NCBI GenBank assembly: GCA_964453995.1
Contig: CAYVQC010000005.1
Location: forward strand, 1-64,000
Reading direction: 5' to 3'
Source of the DNA: SKVR01 sp964453995
GTDB lineage: Bacteria; Bacteroidota; Bacteroidia; Bacteroidales; UBA7960
Length of the DNA stretch: 64,000 nucleotides
Positions within the stretch are counted from its first letter, which is position 1. Each line of letters starts with the position of its first letter. A model generated the notes under the pieces. That model was not told the origin of the DNA, searched no databases, and saw nothing but the letters and a program-made list of their open reading frames with translations. Shown here piece by piece: positions 1 through 7,626 of the stretch. A program made the position numbers and the translations under genes.

Positions 1-1
1 A

Positions 2-868
2 GATGGGTCTGACAATGTAGCAGCTGCCAGCCAGCAGGTTTCTTCAACAGCTCAGCAGATCAGTGAAGGAGGTACCGAGCAGGCATCATCAGTAGAGCAG
101 GTAAGTTCTTCTATGGAGCAAATGGTGGCCAATATTAGTCAGAATACAGAGAATGCCCAGGAAACGGAAAGAATAGCAAAAAGTGTTTCTGCTGCCGTCA
201 GGGAAGTGAATGTTGCTTCGCAGGAAAGCCTGCAATCAGCAAAAACCATTGCGCAAAAAATTTCTATTATTACCGAGATATCCAGACAAACCAACATACT
301 GGCTCTGAATGCTGCTGTGGAGGCAGCAAGAGCTGGTGAACACGGGAAGGGGTTTGCTGTGGTGGCTGCCGAAGTAAGAAAACTGGCTGAAACCAGCAAA
401 GCCGCCGCTGATCAGATCAATGAACTCGCCATGAAAACCGTGAATGTGACTGAGAACACAGGAAAAATGATGAACGACCTCATGCCGGAGCTGGAGAAAA
501 CAACCCAGCTGATCAGTGAAGTTACTGCGGCAAGCCTGGAGCAAAACTCCGGTGCAGAGCAGGTCAATACTGCTATTCTTCAACTCAACCAGATCACACA
601 GCAAAATGCTGCCTCCAGCGAAGAAATGGCGGCATCAAGTGAGCAACTCGCCAGGCAGGCTGAATATCTACAGCAAGTGGTGGCTTATTTCAGGTTAGAC
701 AACAGCAATAAACGGGTTAAGTCCATGGGTGTGCAAAACAACGGAAACCATACTAATGGAGCCAAAGTATGGCACCTTGCTGAAACCAGTGCTCTCCGCA
801 ATGGAACAATGAAAGGGATAAAGCTTGATATGGGGGATCAGATCGACTCAGGGTATGAGAAATTCTAA
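2..868 (+). CDS. Methyl-accepting chemotaxis protein, C-terminal part (cut by window edge)
   Basis: The frame is open from the left edge, so this is the 3' part of a longer gene. It encodes the cytoplasmic signalling hairpin of a chemoreceptor, which relays ligand signals to CheA and CheW. The conserved tip is visible in the short stretches ISRQTNILALNAAVEAARAG and GFAVVAAEVRKLAE. Around it is a long Ser/Ala/Gln/Glu-rich coiled coil with several E-Q and S-A-E-Q adaptation-like sites. About 45 residues follow the coil and the protein ends in GYEKF, so I see no CheR/CheB tethering pentapeptide of the NWETF kind. The sensor domain and membrane segments lie outside the window. No che gene is nearby. 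The domain call is secure; the ligand is unknown. Confidence 0.95.
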   Translation, partial: DGSDNVAAASQQVSSTAQQISEGGTEQASSVEQVSSSMEQMVANISQNTENAQETERIAKSVSAAVREVNVASQESLQSAKTIAQKISIITEISRQTNILALNAAVEAARAGEHGKGFAVVAAEVRKLAETSKAAADQINELAMKTVNVTENTGKMMNDLMPELEKTTQLISEVTAASLEQNSGAEQVNTAILQLNQITQQNAASSEEMAASSEQLARQAEYLQQVVAYFRLDNSNKRVKSMGVQNNGNHTNGAKVWHLAETSALRNGTMKGIKLDMGDQIDSGYEKF

Positions 869-878
869 ACCCCGTCTC

Positions 879-918
879 AGCAGCTGTCCTGACAAAGAAA
901 AATGTTAGGACAGCTGTT
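879..918 (+). terminator. Terminator-like hairpin after the chemoreceptor gene
   Basis: Bases 879-893 pair with 904-918 (15 pairs including two G-U), leaving a 10-base loop. The stem begins 10 bases after the MCP stop codon. The following T tract is short (GTTTC), so termination may be inefficient. Confidence 0.55.
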
Positions 919-1098
919 GTTTCAATACACCATGAGGAGGCTATCTCAGAAGTGTTTACGAGTCGTTGAGCAGTACGGTAAGTTACTGTACTACCTGTCG
1001 AAAAGACTTCTGGATATCATCAAGATATTCGCTTTGACAAGCATAGCGTACAGGTTAATTCCGGGTTTTGATAAGGCCTCCTTTAATTTTTTTTTACC

Positions 1099-1521
1099 TT
1101 ATTCCCTTTCTAATGTAATCTCACGGTCCATTGAGGTTAGCACCATTTTGTTCTCAGTGAGCTCCATAATATCCATCATCCCGGCCAAGGAAACCCCTCC
1201 CATGCCACCGATTTTTGAAGTAGAAACGAATAATTGGCCTTCGTTGAGGGTCCATTTCGAATCAAATCCATACCACTTGCAGTTGTCCGGTGCTTTACCG
1301 GTAAGGGTGTACACCCTGGTGCCATCGCCCAGTGGTTCAGCATCTTCACTGGTGAAATGCCATACAGTTTGCTTGTCGCACTCTGTTAGCTCAACCTTGA
1401 CATCGTTGTCAGTAAAGTTGGTAAGATTCCATTCACCAATGATCTGACTTTTTTTGTCTTCTCCTGTACAAGAAACAATAAAGAGAATTACAATGTAAAT
1501 AATAATTCCTGTTTTTTTCAT
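1099..1521 (-). CDS. Small lipoprotein, lipocalin-like
   Basis: A 140-residue protein with a hydrophobic N-terminus and a lipobox ending at Cys18 (IVSC), so it is probably a lipidated envelope protein. After the lipobox comes IIGEWNLT, the opening strand pattern typical of small lipocalin-like or META-like Bacteroidota lipoproteins, followed by alternating beta-strand-like segments. It is convergent with the chemoreceptor gene and lies 59 bases downstream of the first histidine kinase, in the same direction. Function is unknown; the lipocalin-like call rests on the overall pattern only. Confidence 0.8.
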   Translation of the reverse strand: MKKTGIIIYIVILFIVSCTGEDKKSQIIGEWNLTNFTDNDVKVELTECDKQTVWHFTSEDAEPLGDGTRVYTLTGKAPDNCKWYGFDSKWTLNEGQLFVSTSKIGGMGGVSLAGMMDIMELTENKMVLTSMDREITLERE

Positions 1522-1580
1522 TTCGTAAAAATTTAAATTGTGAAAGATAAAGGGACTATTGTTTTGGCCTGAAGGATATT

Positions 1581-3479
1581 TTAATTAAAAGAAAGGGGTA
1601 GCTCAATTTCGAAGCATACCCCATTTTTAGTATTTCGCACCGATAGTTTTCCATTCATATTTTTTTCTACAATGGTTTTGGCAATAAACAGCCCAAGGCC
1701 AGTTCCCTGCCCCTCGGGTTTAGTAGAGTAATAAGGATCAAAAATGTTTTCCATTTCTTCATTGGCTATAGGCTTACCATTGTTGTATATGCGTACAGAG
1801 GCATACTGTTCATTGGTGGATGACTCAAAATGGATTGTTTTCGGGCCTGACTCCTTGCCTGCCAGGGCGTCCATGGCATTGGTAACAATATTGATCAGGG
1901 TTTGCATCAGTTCATTGGGATAACCTTCCACCAGGATCTCACCATTCTTTTTAAATGTATAGTCAATATTACCTGCTTTCATGCCAGGCAGCGTAAAATT
2001 AAGACATTGATCTATGGTATGGTTGATGTTGAAAATACTGGGTTGTTTATTGGGTTTGAAGAAATTACGGAAATCATCAATGGTTTGTGACATGCTTTGA
2101 ACCACTTTGTTGATCTGGTCGTAGGAATTCTGCAGGTATGCATCATTCAGTTCACCATGTTTTTGTGCTTCGAGCATGTCAAAGATAATCAGGTTGATGG
2201 TGTTGAGTGGTTGTCGCCATTGGTGTGCAATATTGCCAATCATTTCACCCATAGCTGCCTGTCGCGATTGCAAGGCTATCATCCTGTCTTTTTCGCGGTT
2301 TGCTTCCACCTCTTCTCTGATCCTAATTTCCAGTGAACGGTTGAGTTCTTCTAACGCCAGGCTTTTTTCCTCCAGCTGGCTATATAGATTGCGGAGTTTT
2401 TCTTCATTGTATTTCCGTTCTGTAATATCTCTTGAAATTAATATGATGGAGTACGGTTTGTTGTCTTTCCCCAAAAGGAGTGAGGCATTTACTTCCTGAT
2501 AAATTTCCGTACCATCCTGTTTCATTATTCTGAACTCCTGTTTGTCATGAAGTTTTTCCCCGGCTATTAGACTTGCAATTGTTTTCTTAGCTTTCTCAAT
2601 TTCTTCAGGGGGTATCAGGTCGAAAACAATTTTTCCAATGAGTTTTTCCGGATGGTTTATGCCAAGCATTATCGCCGATTTCTCTGATGCAAAAGTAATT
2701 TTACCATCAAGATCGATCACTGAAATTCCATCAGGGGAGGTTGTTATGATCCGTCTGAGTCTTTCCTCGCGTTCAGCCAAAAGATTGCCTTCATGGATTT
2801 TATTTGTAATGTCAACTGTGTATTCTATTACCTGCAATACTTTCTCTTTTTTTTCGTCATAAACCGGGAAAGCATTCACTTCTACTATCCTGGTTTCACC
2901 CGTTTGGTCTTTATGAATATGTTGGGCTGTTACTGGTTTGTTGGTTTTTTTTGCAATTAAGAGAGGGCAGGGGTGGTCGCCATCGTTGCAGGGCCGGGTA
3001 AAGTGATGTGATAACTCATAGCATTTCCTGTCGCTAAGGTCTTGTTTCTCGGGCAGGCCATGTTGTTGGTAAAAGGCTTTGTTGGCCATCAGAATCTCGA
3101 AAGATTCTGCGTCAACAACCGTGAAAGGATGGGGAAAAGAATTGGTTACCAGCTTGAGAAAGTCTGATTGTTTTATGAGCTTTTCATTGATACGGGTCAG
3201 CATTCTTTCTCTTTGCATCAACAAACGATTCTGGTTATCAATTTTGAAGATGTAGTTGTAGTTGAGATAGCGAAAGAAAAAAATGCCGGCAAAACCGATA
3301 AAAAAAGTAAAAAAGTGCAAAGCACCTTTTGTAAACCAATGATGGAACCAATGAAGATGATGAGGATCGAATAAAACAAATATGACAACAAAAGCTGCCC
3401 AGAGAATTATCAGCAACCATGTAAGCTTAGAGGTAATTATCTTTTTGAAAATCTCCTTTTGTATAATGATGATACTCAT
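1581..3479 (-). CDS. Membrane sensor histidine kinase with two PAS domains
   Basis: A 632-residue kinase. Two membrane segments sit at about 19-37 and 53-70 with almost no periplasmic loop, so it probably senses inside the cell or membrane. PAS domain 1 (about 105-230) carries four cysteines at 153, 164, 171 and (nearby) in the stretch CYELSHHFTRPC..HPCPLL, which could bind metal or a cofactor. PAS domain 2 is at about 243-355, followed by a coiled coil. The phospho-acceptor is His419 in IAHQWRQPLN. The ATPase domain has an N box at Asn534 and a GTGLGLFIA G2 box near 592. No response regulator is adjacent, so it is an orphan kinase. It is closely similar in its kinase core to the next gene, suggesting tandem duplication. 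Confidence 0.92.
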   Translation of the reverse strand: MSIIIIQKEIFKKIITSKLTWLLIILWAAFVVIFVLFDPHHLHWFHHWFTKGALHFFTFFIGFAGIFFFRYLNYNYIFKIDNQNRLLMQRERMLTRINEKLIKQSDFLKLVTNSFPHPFTVVDAESFEILMANKAFYQQHGLPEKQDLSDRKCYELSHHFTRPCNDGDHPCPLLIAKKTNKPVTAQHIHKDQTGETRIVEVNAFPVYDEKKEKVLQVIEYTVDITNKIHEGNLLAEREERLRRIITTSPDGISVIDLDGKITFASEKSAIMLGINHPEKLIGKIVFDLIPPEEIEKAKKTIASLIAGEKLHDKQEFRIMKQDGTEIYQEVNASLLLGKDNKPYSIILISRDITERKYNEEKLRNLYSQLEEKSLALEELNRSLEIRIREEVEANREKDRMIALQSRQAAMGEMIGNIAHQWRQPLNTINLIIFDMLEAQKHGELNDAYLQNSYDQINKVVQSMSQTIDDFRNFFKPNKQPSIFNINHTIDQCLNFTLPGMKAGNIDYTFKKNGEILVEGYPNELMQTLINIVTNAMDALAGKESGPKTIHFESSTNEQYASVRIYNNGKPIANEEMENIFDPYYSTKPEGQGTGLGLFIAKTIVEKNMNGKLSVRNTKNGVCFEIELPLSFN

Positions 3480-3561
3480 ATTTTGTACACGATCTGTTGT
3501 TTATAAAGTAGGAGATTTGGTATTGTCTATAGCTTAAAACTGCCAACCAATCACCAAATAG

Positions 3562-5390
3562 TTATGACAAAGGTAAAACTATTTCGAATTCCACGCCTTC
3601 TTCAGTATTTTTTACTTTTAATTCGCCGTTCATATTTTGCCTGATAATGGTACGTGCAAGGTACAGACCGATTCCGGTTCCTTTTGAGTGATCTTTGGTG
3701 GTGAAATAGGGTTCAAAAATTCTCTCCATGATATTATCCGGTATAGTGTCACCATTGTTGCGAAAAAACAGATGGACCTTATGGTCTGTTATCTGTGAAC
3801 TGATCTCTATGAAAGGTTCCCGGGTTTGACTTTCGATTAGAGCCTCACGGGCGTTGTTGACAATATTAATAACTACCTGCGAGAATTCATTGGGATAACC
3901 GGTAACCATAATGCCCGGGGTTAACTCATTACGAAGAGTTATTCCGGCTACCTCAATGGTTGCCAGAATGAAGGAAAGTGCTGTTTGGGTTTGTTCTTTT
4001 ACATCGAAACTTGTTGTGGATTTTATGGGTTTAAAAAAGTTTCTGAAATCATCAATGGTTTGGGTCATATGTTTAATGACATTTTTTGCACTATCAACGG
4101 ATCGGTCCATGTATTCCTGGGTGAGTTCATTATACTGAAATGCGTCCTGCATATCCATAATGATAAGATTAAGGGTGTTGAGGGGCTGTTTCCACTGGTG
4201 GGCAATATGGCCTACCATCTCGCCCATGGCAGCCTGTCTGGCCTGGAGCGACATCAAATGATCCTTCATGCGGTTCTTTTCTACCTCTTCGGTCACCTTT
4301 TCTTCTAATATTCTGTTGAAATCCTCCAGTTGTGTTTTTTGCGCATTCAATTCTTCATTAAGTGTGGTAAGCTGATTCTCCATCATAATACGATCGGTAA
4401 GATCAATACCCACAGCACGTATGGTGGAAATGGTTTCATTTTGTATTTCAAGGTTGAAATAAAGATATAGAACCAACTCTTGTTTTGCTGTGTTGGTTGC
4501 ATTTACCTGGATCCCTTTTTCTGCCTCCTTGGGGGTTTTTATCATCTTTTNNNNNNNNNNNNNNNNNNNNNNNNNNNNNNNNNNNNNNNNNNNNNNNNNN
4601 NNNNNNNNNNNNNNNNNNNNNNNNNNNNNNNNNNNNNNNNNNNNNNNNNNTGCATGGTATTTTGGTAATCGTCAGGATGGATCATGGAGGTAATTTCGTA
4701 TACATTTTGCGTCATGCGTCCATCTGCATAACCAAGCATTTCGGCCTTCTTTTTGTCGAAAAAAACGGTTTGAGACGGGTAATCCCAGACCCACCACGCC
4801 ACATTACCTGCCAGCAGCGACAGCTCCAGTCTTTCCTTTACGGTTTCCAGTTCTTTCTGTGCCAGTTTTTCGGTCGTGATATCAATGAGTGTAAGGCGTA
4901 TTAGGCCTTCCCCTTGTCCTTGGGGGTTTTTGGTTACATTACAGCCTATCTTTACCCATAACTCTTTTCCCTCAATGGAAAGGCAGCTTTCCAGGGCAGT
5001 TTCTTTCTCAGTATTGAGAAGTGCTTTGAAAAAGAGATAAAAAGCATCTTGCTTATCGGGATGGATGAAACTGTCAAATCGCTTATTCACGATGGCCGAC
5101 CTTTCAGTACGAAAAAGAGCAGCAGCTGTAAGGTTCGCATCCTCTATCCGGGTTTCGCTATTCACCATCAGGTATGCCACCGGGGCCATGTCAAACAACT
5201 CGAAATACTTCTGCTGAGAAGCCAGGAGTTTTTCCTGTGTTTGAAGTAATTCGTCGTTTTGCAGCTCCAGTTCAATCTGGTGAACCTTTAATTCGTGTAT
5301 GATCTCTTCGGTACTTTTTTCGGCCAGTTCGTCACTGGTAAAGCGTGAACTTAACAGGCTTTCCGCCTCTTTTCTGAGTTTGCTTTCCAT
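3562..5390 (-). CDS. PAS-containing histidine kinase interrupted by a sequencing gap
   Basis: Two open frames on either side of a 100-N run belong to one gene. The upstream part (5390 to 4651) has an N-terminal coiled coil, a PAS domain with FELFDMAPVAYLMVN and a second PAS fold with NVAWWVWDYPS, running into the gap at HPDDYQNTM. The downstream part (4550 to 3562) resumes in a PAS/PAC tail, then a coiled coil, the phospho-acceptor in IAHQWKQPLN and an ATPase domain ending with GTGIGLYLA. The two halves are offset in frame only because the gap length is nominal. There are no membrane segments in the visible sequence, so it is likely cytosolic. It is a paralogue of the kinase at 1581-3479. No partner response regulator is adjacent. 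Confidence 0.88.
4551..4650. other. Assembly gap (100 N)
   Basis: Exactly 100 undetermined bases, the conventional placeholder for a scaffold join of unknown true length. It lies inside the PAS region of a histidine kinase and breaks its reading frame. Confidence 0.99.
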
Positions 5391-5669
5391 AAGTAGGTGA
5401 TCGTAATATTATCGTAATCTCACTTGAAAAAGCTCCTTATGAAAAATCTCCCGCCTGAATGCAATTTTGTTCACCTTTCGTGAAAAAGCTTTTTCTTTGC
5501 AATAAATTTCTGGGTTGTCAATGTATACAAACATACTAAAATTTTGTTAACAATCTGTGCCAGGGAAATAGCTTAATGCTTTCGTTGGCATGTTGATGGT
5601 ATTAATTTATAGGACAAAAGGCAGACAGAATATGCCCAATTATGAAAAAAAGATAAGTAGTCTGATTTT

Positions 5670-6092
5670 ATGAAAAAAAATATTTTTGTAATTTATGCTG
5701 TTCTGGTTGTTTTAACCTGTTGGCCCGGTTTGGCACAGGAGCAAAAGGGGAGTGATTATATACTGATTTTTGATGGGGAAGAATTGTATCTTGATGATGA
5801 TAAAACAGAGCTTGGTTTTGGATCCTTGCAACAAAATGGCATGGCGGCTATTTTTATCCAGGTAGAAAACAATTCCGGGCGATCTTTGCGTATTGCCAAT
5901 GTAAGGGGCAGTTGTGGTTTATCGGTTCCTTCCTGGCCACGTAAAATCCTCGAGCCAGGAGAACGGGGCACCATCCAGGTGCGGTACGATTCTTCACGGC
6001 CCGGCCTCATCAATCGTCATCTTACCATTCATGCCAATACAACTTCTTCTGTAACGGTATTGCCTGTTACGGGTTATGTAAGGCCAAGGTAA
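5670..6092 (+). CDS. DUF1573-type secreted protein
   Basis: A 140-residue protein with a signal peptide (cleavage plausible after GLAQ, about residue 23) and a single immunoglobulin-like domain. The motifs are FIQVENNSGRSLRI, a cysteine in VRGSCGLSVPSWP, then EPGERGTIQVRYD, which matches the DUF1573/ASH-like family common in Bacteroidota exported proteins. The family usually has TTCGCT at this point; here only one cysteine of that motif is kept. It stands alone, 279 bases after the divergent kinase gene and 159 bases before the aminotransferase. The role is unknown; DUF1573 proteins are envelope proteins of undefined function. Confidence 0.82.
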   Translation: MKKNIFVIYAVLVVLTCWPGLAQEQKGSDYILIFDGEELYLDDDKTELGFGSLQQNGMAAIFIQVENNSGRSLRIANVRGSCGLSVPSWPRKILEPGERGTIQVRYDSSRPGLINRHLTIHANTTSSVTVLPVTGYVRPR

Positions 6093-6251
6093 CCAGGGTT
6101 TTGCATTTCGGTTGCCAATGCAGGTGCAACTGCCGTTGTATACTCCCTCATATCAGCCCAACCATTGACATTTATCGTTAGGTAAATCTGAAAATATTTA
6201 TAATCTTTGCCCAACTTTTCAACAAAAAAAACATATAAAAAAAGCATTGCT

Positions 6252-7457
6252 ATGCCAAAGATATCAGATAAAGGCCGCATGATGCCCGAGAGCCCTATCA
6301 GGAAGCTGGTGCCTTATGCGGAAAAGGCCAAAAAGGCCGGTCGCAGGGTTTATCATCTCAATATTGGTCAGCCCGATATTCCCACACCTCAGTCAATGAT
6401 TGATGCCATGCATAATCTTGATGTAAAGGTGATTGAATATAGCCACTCTGCAGGTATTTATTCGTACCGGGAAAAAATGTGTGAATATTACAAAAAGCAT
6501 GGTATTGGTATCGTCCCAGAGGATATTATTGTAACTGCAGGGGCCTCAGAGGCAATCCTGTTTGCTGTACAGTCCTGTCTTAATCCTGGCGATGAGATCA
6601 TTATCCCGGAACCATTTTATGCCAATTACAATGGCTTCGCTATTAGTGCCGGGGTAAAGGTAAAACCCATCATTTCCAGTATCGAGAGTGGATTCGCTCT
6701 TCCTCCCATTGCGGAATTTGAAAAGGCAATTGGCCCCAATACCAAGGCCATTATGGTGTGTAACCCCAACAACCCCACAGGATACCTATATTCGGCTGAA
6801 GAACTTGAGGTATTGCGCAAGATTGTACTGAAATATGACTTGTTTTTGTTTGCTGATGAGGTTTATCGTGAGTTTTGTTACGATGGTACGATACACCATT
6901 CGGTAATGAACCTGCAGGGAATAGAGGACAATGTAGTGCTTTTTGATTCTGTGTCGAAACGCTACAGTGCCTGCGGTGTGCGCATAGGAGCTATGATATC
7001 GCGCAACAAGGAAATAATGGCTACTGCCATGAAGTTTGCACAGGCCAGGCTAAGCCCGCCATCGCTTGGCCAGATCGCTTCCGAAGCAGCTGTTCTTACC
7101 CCGGAAAGCTACTTTGCAGAAGTAATTGACGAATACCTCAACCGCCGAAATATTGTGGTGGAAATGATGAATAAGATGGAGGGGGTTTTGTGTCCCAATC
7201 CCAAGGGAGCCTTCTATGTTACAGCCCGATTACCCATCGACAATGCCGATAAGTTTTGCCAGTGGTTGCTGGAAGACTTCAGCCATGAAAATCAAACCGT
7301 AATGCTTGCACCAGCCACAGGATTTTACTCTACTCCCGGTGCCGGCATCAATGAGGTCCGAATTTCTTATGTGCTTAATGTAAATGACCTGAAAAATGCC
7401 ATGATCGCACTGGAGCAAGCTCTGAAAGTTTATCCTGGCAGGACAATGATAAAATAA
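6252..7457 (+). CDS. PLP-dependent class I/II aminotransferase (aspartate aminotransferase-like)
   Basis: About 401 residues. It transfers an amino group between an amino acid and a 2-oxo acid using pyridoxal phosphate. Recognisable blocks are LNIGQPDIPTP near the N-terminus, TAGASEAILFA (cofactor phosphate binding), VCNPNNPTGY, FADEVYREF (the Asp that contacts the pyridine nitrogen) and DSVSKRYSACGVRIG, which holds the Schiff-base lysine. I prefer the ATG at 6252 (MPKISDKGRMMPESPIRKL), which matches how close Bacteroidota homologues begin, over an upstream TTG at 6207. The substrate cannot be fixed from sequence; aspartate or an aromatic or branched amino acid is possible. It converges on uvrA. 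Confidence 0.93.
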   Translation: MPKISDKGRMMPESPIRKLVPYAEKAKKAGRRVYHLNIGQPDIPTPQSMIDAMHNLDVKVIEYSHSAGIYSYREKMCEYYKKHGIGIVPEDIIVTAGASEAILFAVQSCLNPGDEIIIPEPFYANYNGFAISAGVKVKPIISSIESGFALPPIAEFEKAIGPNTKAIMVCNPNNPTGYLYSAEELEVLRKIVLKYDLFLFADEVYREFCYDGTIHHSVMNLQGIEDNVVLFDSVSKRYSACGVRIGAMISRNKEIMATAMKFAQARLSPPSLGQIASEAAVLTPESYFAEVIDEYLNRRNIVVEMMNKMEGVLCPNPKGAFYVTARLPIDNADKFCQWLLEDFSHENQTVMLAPATGFYSTPGAGINEVRISYVLNVNDLKNAMIALEQALKVYPGRTMIK

Positions 7458-7477
7458 ACTTATTACTTCTCCTTAAA

Positions 7478-7578
7478 AAAAGGGCTTTTGTGTAAGGTGA
7501 AACGGGAGGGCCGGCTGTATAATTTTACGAGCTTGCCTGTAGGAAAGATCCAACCCGTTTACTCACAAAGGCCCTTTT
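7478..7578 (-). terminator. Long two-stage hairpin between convergent genes; terminator, possibly a small RNA
   Basis: Bases 7478-7492 pair with 7564-7578 without a break (15 pairs, one G-U). An inner stem pairs 7500-7506 with 7554-7560, enclosing a 47-base apical region. Read on the minus strand, the structure follows the uvrA stop by about 50 bases and ends in a run of T, which fits a uvrA terminator. On the plus strand it can also stop the aminotransferase transcript. The apical region is much longer than in an ordinary terminator, so a stable RNA remains possible. Confidence 0.7.
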
Positions 7579-7626
7579 GGTATTTCCAGGCTGATAATGT
7601 GATTTGGTGGTAACCGGTAATAGTTC

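Noticed and set aside
902..1447. Plus-strand open frame of 181 codons
   Set aside because: It is antisense to the lipoprotein gene at 1099-1521, which has a lipobox and protein-like composition; the plus-strand translation has no such features.
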